Assembly: GCA_036346375.1 (NCBI GenBank)
Contig: JAYEVE010000547.1
Span: forward strand, 23,146 to 87,145
Direction of reading: 5' to 3'
DNA from: Guadua angustifolia
Taxonomy: Eukaryota > Streptophyta > Magnoliopsida > Poales > Poaceae
DNA length: 64,000 bases
Position numbers and translations under genes: made by a program. This document shows positions 44,878 through 55,181 of the stretch, piece after piece (the stretch's first letter is position 1; every line of letters starts with the position of its first letter). Under the pieces are notes generated by a model. That model had not been told where the DNA came from. It saw only the letters and a list, made by a program, of their open reading frames with translations, and made no database searches.

Positions 44878-47203
44878 ATGGTTGCCCTGCTGTGTACCCT
44901 GTTGACTCGGCCTGACTTGAGCTCCATCGTGAAGATGCCAGCATCCGTACACAGGAAAATGACATCGACGCCCTCCGCGAAGCAAATCAGATTAGGTGAC
45001 CTCGAGAGGGCGCCAATGGGGAGCAGAGGCTCGAGCCCACAGGTGGAGGCTGGACCCCTGGACAACGACGAGCCCCAGCACGCCGCCCTCCGTCGCCATG
45101 AGGACTCTGCCCAACCCAATGCCATACGAGAACGGCGAGTCGATCACTGATAGCTCCCGCTTGTCCAAGTCGTACTGGAGAATTGTGGTGCTCAGGTTAC
45201 ATTGGAAATAGAGTGTGTTTCCCACGAGGACGCTGGGATTCGTGTGGAGGACGATGGCACCGGGGTGCTCGATGGAGGTCATCGTGCCGCCCCACGCACC
45301 GCCCTCCGATGAGTAGTTGAAGGCGGACGTGAGATCTTCATCGTCAGTGCCCACCAATACCACGCGGAAGGGGCCGCCGTGGCAGTCAAGGTGATCGCAG
45401 CTGCCGCCCGCGGCGCAGAGCACCGCCGCGTCATAGTGGGTCCATGGCACATCCGTCAGGGGCACTACCCACTGGCAGCTGGTCATGGGGTCCTAGACCA
45501 TGAGGTTGAAGGGTTCCTCTTCCGGCGAGTCTTCCATAGTGTGGAAGAGGACGCGGCCATGGCGGGATTCGAGTGCGTACCAGCAGCGGTGGTCGCGATT
45601 GGATGGGTGAAAGGCTGTCATGGGGAGGAAGCGAGTGACGAGGGGATCATGAACGTTGAAGAGGAAGCCCAGCATGGGAGGCGTCCGGTGGAACGCGCGG
45701 AAGCGGCGGAGGAAGGCTGGGTCGGTGAGGAGGCGGCACCAGGGCTTGCATACGAGGCAGAAGCGGACGAGGAGCGCGGGGTCGTCGGGCGGGAGGCGGA
45801 GGAGGATTTCGGCGAAGAGGTCGTCGACCAGCATCGGCGGCGAGTGGAGGCGGCGTCGCCATCGATCGTGTTGCTTCCTTCGCTTGGTAACTGCCTGTCG
45901 GGTCGGCTTTGCGTTTTTGCGGGCAAACGACGAAGAATGAACCGTTAGGTTGGACTCTCTCCGTTTGCTGCTACTTCGTTGGGTTCAACCAGGTTTGCGT
46001 GGGGACCACGAGGCAGTGAAAGAGACTTTACCAAGTAGTGCTTTCATGCTTCATCTCACTGTTGTGAAAAACGGCTACTGGACCGATTAATCGGTGATGG
46101 TGATTAAACCGTCATAAATTGTTTAATTGAAGTGCAATTAACATAATTGAACGGTTAATTGACAGCATAATCTGATTAATCGGTTGTTTTTCGATTAATT
46201 ATTCGTTTTCCCGCTTAATCACGAAAATAACTTATTTTCATTCACTAAGTACAATAAATTAGTTCATAATATTATATCATAGTGTTCATAGTATGTACAT
46301 TTTTATGTAGTGTAAATAATGAAATGTAAAAACATATTTTGTAGAGTAATAATTTACAATAACTTTAGGTAACTAAAATATTTGTAATTAATTCTAAATG
46401 TAAATAAACATATTAATAAAACATATAATCGCCCATTAAATTCCAATTAATTGACTGTATTATGATTAATCACTTAGTAGTATTACGTTCGTTCATCGAG
46501 TACATATCGTTTTTCACGACACTGCTTCATCCCAGTGTAGTTGCACAAATTGTAAAGCACTTTGAAAAAAACAAGGAACTCTGATCCATCCTTCATTTTT
46601 ACTTTAAAATTTGTGCAGTTCACCCATGGTGAAGCATAGAAGCGCCATTCGCTGTTCTTTTACCTCTCCTATGTCCTATCCAGTATCCACATTGCAGGCA
46701 GGCACATGTATTGCTCTTTTTCTTTTTAATAAAGGAACACATTGCTCTCGCTGCAGCTCAAATTACCAGATGAATGGATCAAAGTACGGTCATTTGCACA
46801 GCCCAGTTCAACCGGTTACAATTAACTAACCTACATTTTAAATAAATTGTCTGTCATGCAAATTCTGCAGTGGGCAATGGATCTTGTGTCAAATTCTGAA
46901 GCAATTCGCATTCGTGAGCACAAGATTCATAATGCTAAGTGGGTTTCTCTCTCTCTCTAGTCTCTAAGATGGTAATGCTGTTTTGTTTTTTTTAATTGCG
47001 ATTTCTAAAAATCATGAGGTACATATGTTTATTTTACTTGCGTAATCTCGGTCCTAAAATAAGACCGTATGAGAATGGTCCCGTAAGATTATAGGATCAT
47101 TTTAACAACCTTCATTATCGTAGCAACTAGTGAACTTTCGAGGAACAATACGATCATGACGCGGATTTTCTATACATCTGCAGCTATTCTGGATCACCGT
47201 GAG

Positions 47204-47396
47204 GCGTGGGGGGCCTGCCTCGGCGGCTCATCAAAAGAGAGCATATATTTATATATATTAAACTCTAAAATTTTTGATAAGTTATAAGTGTTATTTATTG
47301 TACTGACTATATATTAAAATTTGAATATCAATCACTAAGTAAAGGTTCACTTCATTCTTAGGCCCTCTCTTTTAGAGAATTCTGGCTCCGCTACTG
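47204..47396. mobile_element. hAT-like insertion unique to copy 2
   Basis: 193 bp between ACCGTGAG at 47196-47203 and 47397-47404, an exact 8-bp duplication. Copy 1 has one ACCATGAG at this site (about 39230) and no insert. The right end, inverted, is CAGTAGCGGAGCCAGA, close to the CAGGGGCGGAGCC hAT terminus. The left end (GCGTGGGGGGCC) has decayed. Confidence 0.75.
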
Positions 47397-48184
47397 ACCG
47401 TGAGCATGGCAAGCACTGCGTTTCCAGATAGGAGCTGCTGAAATGTGATTCATCAGGATAAGAGTGCAGAAAATTACTCTCACCCCTCTAGATCAGAGTG
47501 TTGTTTCCTCTTCTTCTTCTTTGCCACATTATGAATATTTCAATACCTGGTTACGTGTTGCAGTAATGGGTAGCTAACTACGACTGTTCACGGCCGGATA
47601 TATATCCATGGCAACTTCATTAGCAGCTGCTCCATCAGCTAAAGTGCAGAGTGGATACAGTTGAAAAAGAACAATAATATTTCAGGATAAAGAATGCAGA
47701 TATTCCCGGTTCCCAGTGGCTGTTCGATATTACAAATTTACAATGCAGACTATGCAGTATTCTTTGCCAGGCAAAAAAGGTTAATGCATCACTCTACCAT
47801 AGTACCATGTGGGCAAACTTCATCCAAGAAATGATACTGAAACTAAACCACACGCCCACACGGTTTCATTTTTCAGTTTAAAAAAGGACAGTCCAGATTT
47901 AACATATCAATTCCAAGTAGGCTTGCCAAGCATGAAATGAACATTTATCCAAAACAAGAAGCAGCAGAAATGTAAACCTACGAGAAGAGACATACTAATT
48001 CAGCATCATTTCTTACTCTTTTCTTGCTTAAACTGCCCAACTGGAAACAAAACTTGCTAAATCAACCGTGTTTACTACACTCTTTTCTTGGTTAGACTGG
48101 TCGACTAAAGAAAACACTTGAAGCACCAGCTCTGCAAGAAGCCAACAGCAGAAGGTTCGTGTTAATTGATGGATCACTGGGACC

Positions 48185-49739
48185 TCATGGCGGTGCCAAT
48201 CTGGCCGTAGCATGGCCTGAAAAGATACAGTCGCTAAATATTATAACCATGCCATAGCTCAACATTCAAACATCTGAGGTACGAAATTTCGAGCATTTAC
48301 AAGATCGGGTTTCGGACGTGTCCTTCAGATTGGTCACAAAGGAGATAGCAGAATAATGGATCAACAAGGTCCTAGCTATATCTAGCCAATTTCAAGACTG
48401 GTGACTGGTCATTAACAAGTTGAACCAAACCAAAATTAGGTAGGGGGTATGAGATTGCAACCTTCAAATTTCACGAACTCATTGTTCTTGAGCACAGATA
48501 CCATCATCCACACTTTTATGTGGCTAACTGAAACATTACTTGCAGTTGCAGGCTGACTAATTAGTCGCGAATCACAACTAGGCAAACAAACATATAAAAG
48601 TTGTACATGGTTAAAGGTAAGCAACGAGGCTACTTACCACCTGGAGTGTGGAAGCTCATGTAGGGAATGACTTCACGGATGGTTTTGCTGCTATGTACCT
48701 TGTTGACTCGGCTTGACTTGAGCTCAATCGTGAAGGTGCCAGCATCCGTACAAAGGAAAATGACATCGACACCGTCCGCGAAGCCAATCACATCAGGTGA
48801 CCTCGAGAGGGCGGCAATGGGGAGCAGAGGCTCGAGCTCGATGACCCTCCGCTGTGCCCACGCAACAGCACCGTTGGTTCCGGCGGCCTCCCTCGACCAC
48901 AGGTGGAGGCTGGACCCCTGGACACCGGCGAGCCCCAGCACGCCGCCCTCCGCCGCCATGAGGACTTTGCCCCTCCCAATGCCATACCAGGACGGTGTGT
49001 CGATCAACGACAGCTCCCAGTTGTCCAAGTCGTACCGGAGAATTGTGGTTTTCGGGATACATTGGAAGTAGAGTGTGTTTCCCACGAGGACGCTGGGACT
49101 CGCGTGGAAGCCGATGGCATCGCGATCCTCGATAGAGGACGTGCGGTCCCACGCACCGGCCTCCGATGAGTAGACGAAGGCGGACGTGAGGTCTTCGTCT
49201 TCAGTGCCCACGAAGACCACGCGGAAGGGGCCGTCGTGGCAGTCGAGGTGGTCGCAGCCGCCGCCCGCGGCGCAGAGCACCGCCACGTCATAGAGGATAC
49301 ATGGCACATTCGGCAGGGGCACTACCCACTGGCCGTCGGTCATGGGGTCCCAGACGATGAGGTCGGTGGATTCCACTTCCAGCGACTCTTCCAGAGTGTC
49401 GAAGAGGACGCGGCCGTGGCGGGATTCGAGCACGTACCAGCCGGGGTGGTCGCGATTGGGCGGGCAGAAGGCTGTGGTGGGGAGGAAGCGGGCGACAAGG
49501 GGATAGCGAACGTTGAAGAGGAAACCCAGCATGGGAGGCGTCCGGTGGAACGCGCGGAAGCGGCGGAGGAAGGCTGGGTCGGTGAGGAGGCGGCACCATT
49601 GCTTGCAGACGAGGCAGAAGCGGACGAGAAGCGCGGGGTCGTCGGGCGGGAGGCGGAGGAGTATCTCAGCGAAGAGCTCGTCGACCAGCGCCGGCGGATA
49701 GCGGAGGCAGCGTTGTTGCGGCGAAGTCGGCGTCGCCAT
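48185..49739 (-). CDS. F-box protein (copy 2), intact first exon
   Basis: Exon 1 runs from ATG at 49739 (MATPTSPQQRC) to a GTAAGT donor at 48637 (or GTGGTA at 48640; both are phase 1). The best exon 2 is 48216-48185 after a TTTTCAG acceptor, encoding a short tail ending LAPP; this gives about 377 residues. The F-box (LVDELFAEILLRLPPDDP, VCKQWCRLLTDPAFLRRFRAF) is followed by IVWDPMTDGQW, CDHLDCHDGPF, VYSSEAGAW, SSLHLWSRE and VIPYMSFHTPG, as in the other loci. The likely role is substrate recognition in an SCF ubiquitin ligase. An in-frame ATG at 49883 could extend the N-terminus by 48 residues; I prefer 49739 because copy 1 keeps the same ATG context (GATCGATGGCGACGCCG). The exon-2 frame is uncertain. 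Confidence 0.8.
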
Positions 49740-50449
49740 CGATCGTGCTGCTTCCTTCCGTTTGGGACGAAGAATGAATGGTTGGGTTGGACTCTCTCCG
49801 CTTGCTGCTACTTGGTTGGGTTCAACCAGGTTTGCGTGGGCCCACGAGGCAGTCAAGGAGACTTTATGGAGAAGTGCATCCATGCTTTCATCCACTGATT
49901 GTTCGGCCGATTAGTTAGTGACAGTGATTAAACCGTAGTTTAATCGAAGTATAATTAACGCAGTCGAACGATTCCTTGACAGCATAACAAAAATAGCTTA
50001 TTTTTATTCACTAAATATGATAAATTAGTTTATAATATTGTATGATAGTGTTCATAGTATGTACCTTTTTGATGAAGTATAAATAATAAAATGTAAAACA
50101 TGTTTTGTAGAGTGATAATTTACAATTACTTTGGGTAACTAAAATATTTATAATTAATTCTAGATGTAAATAAATATATTAATAAAAATGCATAATCATC
50201 CGTAAATTCCGATTAATCGACCGTATTGCGATTAATCGCTTAGCAGTATTATGTCCGTCTGTCAAGCGTATACTGTTTTCACAACACTGCTTCATCCCAG
50301 AGTGTAGTTGCACAAATTGTAAATCACTTTGAAAAAACAAGTAACTCTGATCCATTCTTCATTTTTACTTTAAAAGTTGTGCAAATTGCATAAGCATAGA
50401 AGCACCCATGGTGAAGCATAGAAGCACCCTCCGCGATTCTTTTACCTCC

Positions 50450-50838
50450 ATGGTTCACTTTATCGTGAAATCTGACTCAAAAACCACAAAAACCGACCGT
50501 ATCGAGTCGGTTCGAAACCCTAAGCCGATAAGTAAACTGGTCAAATTAAAAAAACAAATTCAAAAAATTCGGAAAAATTTATGTCACGTAAACCGATCAA
50601 AAATCAGTGAAAATCGAGCGATGTTTCGAGAAAACGAACGAAAACCGCTCAAAAAATAGAACGCGAAAAAAAATCGATTTGCTAGTCAATTTTCGAGAAA
50701 ACCAATCAGTTCTTCGATTTTTTTTATTTTTTCCCAAAACATTTGATTTCGAAACCCTTCGGTTTTTGACGATTTTTGCAGTAAACCGATACCGCTGGGA
50801 CTTTGATTTTCAACCTGAAAATGGTTTGGTTAACCCTG
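50450..50838. mobile_element. AT-rich insertion unique to copy 2, probably Mutator-like
   Basis: 389 bp between TTTACCTCC (50441-50449) and TTTACCTCT (50839-50847), a 9-bp duplication with one mismatch. Copy 1 has a single TTTACCTCT near 46661 and no insert. The interior is rich in AAACCGAT, CGAAAATCGA and similar words, like the AT-rich end at 1-310. Coding capacity is absent. Confidence 0.65.
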
Positions 50839-51140
50839 TTTACCTCTCCTATGTCCTATCCAGTATCCACATTTCAGGTAGGCACATCGTATTGCTCTTT
50901 TTCTTTTTAATAAAGGTACATATTGCTCTCGCTGCAGCTCAAATTACCAGATGAATGGTACGTTCATTTGCACAGCCCAGTTCAACCGGTTACAATTAAC
51001 TAACCTACTTTTTAAAGTAAATTGTCTGACATGCAAATTCTGCAGTGGGCAATGGATGGTGGGAACCGAGAGCACAAGTCTCGCATGCTTGCATCCTGTG
51101 TCAAATTCTGAAGCAATTCGCATTCGTAAGCACAAGATTT

Positions 51141-51598
51141 GCATATTATTCTGCGCTGGACCAATATGTGCAACCAAGAGGAAATTTTATTACCTTGATC
51201 AAAGCTGGGAGCGATTTAAAGGAGCTAACTGTGTTCAAGCACAGTTACATCTTCAACAAGCTGGAACAGATGCATTTTACAAGCAAATTAAAGGAGGATC
51301 ACATAGCTACTGCAGTCCAAGTGTGCAAGAAAATAAAGCTCACAATTTCATGCGATCCACAATATGATCAACCTTGTGTGCTCAACTGAAATTCAAGCCA
51401 TTTTCAGTTCCAAGTGTATTCCTGCAAGAGTGGAACGAAGCAATCGGATTCATTTTTTTGGTAAAAAGGCAGGCTCAATGTATCCACTATTCCAAGTCAA
51501 TTATGAAAGTATTCGGAGCCATGATCACAAACAATGGCACTCGAATAACCACAACTGGCAGTGATGGCTTACTCTTTTATTCTTAGCTGAACTGCTGC
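51141..51598. other. Flank of the duplication, no gene seen
   Basis: Contains open frames of 60-140 codons on the plus strand (50951-51586) with no recognised domain, overlapping the duplication end. I regard them as chance frames. Confidence 0.35.
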
Positions 51599-51861
51599 GG
51601 GGCTGTTTGATTTGAGACCAAATTTACCAAATCAAACCTTACCAAAAATTGGCATGCCAAAAATTTGGCCATCAAATTGGTAACCAACATTTAGCTAACA
51701 ATTGGCAAGAAAATGAACTAGTGTTGCCAAATTTGGCCAATGGAGAAGAGAATCTAGCCAAAATTTGGTTGCAAACCAAATGCTTGCCAAATTTGGTCAA
51801 CACTACCAAAATTTGGTAAGACAAACATTAGCAACAATTGGAAGCAAACCAAACAGCCCAC
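51599..51861. mobile_element. MITE-like element rich in CCAAATTTGG
   Basis: Ends GGGCTGTTTGATTTG and, inverted, GGGCTGTTTGGTTTGC, with an interior full of the palindrome-like words CAAATTTGG and ACCAAATTT. No clear TSD; hAT or PIF origin is possible. Confidence 0.6.
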
Positions 51862-51918
51862 ACTTCAGGGAATCAGCTCTGGAAGATGTGGTGCCACCGT
51901 GCCAGGTACCATCGTAGA

Positions 51919-53759
51919 TTACCGTGTCCCCTCCGGCGATGGCAATTTGCTGCTAGCACAATCTGAGAAGATACCATGAATAAGAGAGTTAAAATTGTTT
52001 CATAGCTCAATATGTACAGTTTTTTTTTTAATGACAAACAGTAGGGCAGTGCCTACTAAAGGAGAGGAAAAGAGCAGAAGGCATAGAAAATTGGATAAGG
52101 ATTTGTTGGTGTAATTTCAAAGATTCACAGGCCAAAAAGTCATAAGAAGTTGGGATATGAGCTTCAGATTGGTCACAGAGGAGATAACATAAATAAGAGA
52201 CAAACATGCTTCTAGGTACATCTTGCAAGTTTTGAAATTGGTCCTTAGAAGGGTTGAACCCAACCAAAATTAGGTACCGTAACTCGGCGGTGTGACCTTC
52301 CCATGCCATACATATCACTTTTCTTCGGTACAGAAAACCATGTTGACGTTTTCCCCCTATGTCGCTAACCGAAATATTACTTACAGTCTGATTAAAATTC
52401 AATATTTTCTTTGTACCACTAACTGAAAATTACTTGACTTAAGAGTGCGACTAAATATATCATCCAATCACAATTAAGAGCATGTACAATGATGTAATAT
52501 CACCTGTCTCTATGCTTTACCATGTAAGGTTTTTGCTGACATGGATAAGAGTGAGTATAGCTGTCTCTTTGTAAAGAGATAACCATATAAACAGCATAAG
52601 TCACCATCGTATAAGTTATTATCTATAATAAACACTTCTTACATATCATAATTAAAAATTGTAGAATCTTATATCGACAACCCGAAGTGTGTCATATATT
52701 GTAGAAGTTGTCTTTAGTTTTGTTTTCGAATGACACGGAAAAATATATGGACAACAGTGCCTCCACTATCGTAGATGCGTTAAACAAACATACAGAAGCT
52801 GTAAATGGTAATAGCAAATCATATACCTGGATTGTAGAAGCTCATGTAGGGAAAGAGAAAGCAACAGTTCAGACTCTCGCATAGCTTCCTGACGAGCATT
52901 GACTGGAGCTCAATCGAGAAGACGCCGTCATCCGTGTTAACGAAAACGATGTGGGTGCCCTCTGCAAAGCCGATCAAACGTGGGGGCGTAAATAGAGCAT
53001 CAATGGGGAGCAGCGTCTTGAGCTCGATGACCCTGCGCCGAGCCCATGCCGCAACCCCCTCGGGACCCGTCTCCAGCGACCACAGGTGGAGGCTGAAATC
53101 CCCCGTGGCGGCGAGCCCCAGCCCGTAGCCATCCTCCGCGGCCATTAGGACAACGTCTTTCGCGTCGTACCGCTCCGGCAGGTTGATCGCCGACAGGGAA
53201 TGCCCGCCCAAGTCGTATCGCAGGACGCCCCCATCCTATGGACGAAGTAGAGCGCGCCTCCGATGACGGCGCTGGGATTCGAGTCGATGTACCCGTCGAG
53301 ATGAACGGAGGCCGGCGCGCTCCACGCGCCAGTCTCCGACGAGTACGCGCACGCCCACGTGATCCGCTCCTGCTGGTCGGTGCCCACGAAGACCACGAGG
53401 AACGGGCCGCCGTGGCAGTCGCGGTGGTCGCAGCCTCCGCCCGCGGCGCAGAGCACAGCAGCGGTGAAGTACATGTGGGGGACGTCGGGCCGGCGCAGCC
53501 ACCGCCGGTCGCTAGTCATGGGGTCCCAGACGACGAGATTCCCGGAATCTTCCGCCGCGTTGGAGTACAAGAGGGCGCGGCCGTGGCGGCAATCGAGGGC
53601 CCAGCAGTCGCGTGTCGCGGTGATGGGGGTCGGCGGGGCAGAACGCGGAGGTGGGCACGAACCGTGCTATGTCGGGAAGGAGCTGGTTGTGGTGGTAGAG
53701 AATGTGAATGAAGCCCAGCAGTGGAGGTTTCCGGTGGAACGCGCGGTAGCGGCGGAGGG
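51919..53759 (-). pseudogene. F-box pseudogene, C-terminal part of a split locus
   Basis: Exon 2 (51962-51919, DCASSKLPSPEGTR) matches the 44-bp second exon of the gene at 32283. Exon 1 ends at a CCAG|GTATAT donor (52827) and reads PYMSFYNPG, LHLWSLETGPEGVAAWARRR and further upstream WDPMTSDRRWLRRPDVPHMY, CDHRDCHGGPF and AYSSETGAWS. Lesions are a one-base frameshift near 53232 (HRMG...), a 7-bp duplication near 53610-53618, and loss of everything upstream of RRYRAFHRKPPLLGF at about 53759. The missing F-box half lies 4.1 kb away at 57854-58158. Confidence 0.88.
52450..52800. other. Intron of the split F-box locus, AT-rich
   Basis: Starts like a Tourist-type MITE (AAGAGCATGTACAATGATG at about 52481), but I cannot find a matching right end or TSD. 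No gene seen. Confidence 0.35.
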
Positions 53760-53950
53760 CTACCACCATGGTTTTGGGTGAGCCGGTGAGGGGGGTATTT
53801 TGTCCGGTTTTGGAGTTGAGGGAAAGGCAGACTTTCGCGATAGTTGAGGGAGGTAAAATGAGGACTATCGGTGCCCTTGCTGGGAGGAGCACAAGAGGAC
53901 GTCGAGATGGATGAGGCGCCGTCTGATTAGCTAGAACCGCCCTCGCTAGC

Positions 53951-54636
53951 TAGGAAATTATCGACGATCGGGATCGCTTGATCGTAAATGTGAAACAAGG
54001 TTAGTGCAAATGAGGGACCTAAAACGAGCTACGCTCAACGGAGAAGCGGATCTGCAGCGATGTTGGTCGGAGCGAAACGACAAAGAGCGAGACGCAGTGG
54101 ATTATACTGGTTCGAGCCCTCGTGAGGGTAATAGCTCTACTCTAATCTTCCCCTGAGGCGGAGGATCTCACTATTCTTGAGTACAAAGGTGGGTTACAGC
54201 TCGAGCTTGAGCGCTCTGGTTGTGGCTACTGTCCTATTGCCTGTGCGTTGATGTCCTGTTTTGGATTGCTTGTCGATTATCTTGAGAGCGCACGCCTGGT
54301 GGCGTCTTATACCTCTCCCAGCCGTTACCAAAAACCGCCGGGAGAGATTGCCAGAGTAGTGGCCTCCTGCACATCGATGGTGGGCTGTAACTGCCCCGGA
54401 TCTACCACCCACGTCCACATTAATCCCAGGATTCCCGGCCTTGGTAACAGTCGAATAGGCGCACGCTCTGCCGTGGTCGAGGTCGTGCGGGAGTTGAATC
54501 CTCACCCCCAAGCTCGAGGTCGTGTGGGGATCGTGCGGCCCAGGTCGTGGTCGAGAGCCCATGCCACTCAGCCCCGAGCTTGGGACCCTGTTGACCGCGC
54601 GTTAACCTGTCAGAATTTCTCAGTCCCCGACAGCTA
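53951..54636 (-). repeat. LTR-like fragment
   Basis: Begins TATCGACGATCGGGATCG and ends CAGTCCCCGACA, so on the minus strand it starts TGTCGGGGACTG and ends CGTCGATA, similar in its terminal bases to the solo LTR at 11419-12115. The interior (TACTGGTTCGAGCCCTCG, repeats of GAGGTCGTG) is LTR-like and GC-rich but not the same family. The sequence GAAATTGTCGACGATCGG recurs at 54704-54721. No clear TSD. Confidence 0.4.
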
Positions 54637-55181
54637 GCCTCCGAGGCTCAAGGTCGTGGCAAGTACTTGGGTCGACCTCGAGCCTCTCAATAAAGACAGA
54701 GGGGAAATTGTCGACGATCGGATTGATTATGTGTAATCTGGGAGGGCGTCCCAGGATCTTGTTCATTGTAATCGAAAGAATTTAAAAAAATCCTCAAATC
54801 CAGCATTTGTATCCTGAAGTCCACTATCTGAGGACGTCCCAGGATTGTCAAATTGTGGTGTGCCTGCATGTGGAGGGTGCGGTTACTTAATGTGCCACTA
54901 CAATCCCAATACAGTTCTCAATTAAAACTACAATTTCCCTAACTGATACTCTATTAAAAGTTGGCTCACCTTGTGTTGCTTTGGGGGTGGTAACGGGTCC
55001 ATTAGCAGAAGGAGTGATGCTTTATGTGCCAACATATTTGGTCACATGGCCGTGAATCTGTTTAAGATAAGAGCACTGAAAAGTAGAAGGAAGACCAAAA
55101 TAAGATGATAAAAGTAAAAGGCCAAAATAAGAAGATATACAACTGAAAAAGAAAGGAAGGATATTAAGAGAACATATTTAC

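Larger units (their letters stand above)
41340..45862 (-). pseudogene. F-box pseudogene (copy 1), interrupted by a LINE
   Basis: Paralogue of the intact gene at 48185-49739. The ancestral ATG (45862, ATGGCGACGCCG) is out of frame with the F-box because about 20 bp of N-terminal sequence is missing; a frame restarts at 45834 with LVDDLFAEILLRLPPDDP. A stop (TAG for the tryptophan of WDPMT) lies at 45493-45495. A deletion of nearly 60 bp relative to copy 2 lies near 45030. The 3.5 kb LINE at 41409-44877 then separates the last ~20 codons of exon 1 (41340-41393, PYMSFYTPGG) from the rest. At least four independent lesions make it non-functional. The downstream exon-2-like sequence is still present near 40930-40950. 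Confidence 0.9.
38776..46929. repeat. Tandem duplication, copy 1
   Basis: Starts at TGCTAAGTGGGT(C/T)TCTCTC and ends at ATTCGTGAGCACAAGATT, and aligns with copy 2 (46933-51140) over all the non-transposon parts: the leader to about 39310, the 3' flank of the F-box gene (40250-41393), the F-box body (44893-45862) and the upstream flank to 46929. It differs by three insertions absent from copy 2 (38871-39055, 39318-40242, 41409-44877) and lacks two insertions present in copy 2. Confidence 0.88.
46933..51140. repeat. Tandem duplication, copy 2
   Basis: Direct copy of 38776-46929 without the LINE or the two small copy-1 insertions, and with two insertions of its own (47204-47396 and 50450-50838). 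It carries the intact F-box paralogue. The end is placed at ATTCGTAAGCACAAGATT near 51140. Confidence 0.87.

Noticed and set aside
49236..49898. 220-codon plus frame opposite the copy-2 F-box gene, and similar frames at 45379-45948 and 53238-53711
   Set aside because: All three mirror the same family of minus-strand exons, so their mutual similarity is inherited from the F-box genes.
54098..54118. TGGTTCGAGCCC resembles a tRNA T-arm
   Set aside because: No acceptor stem, D-arm or anticodon arm could be placed around it, and it lies in an LTR-like fragment where such sequence is common.
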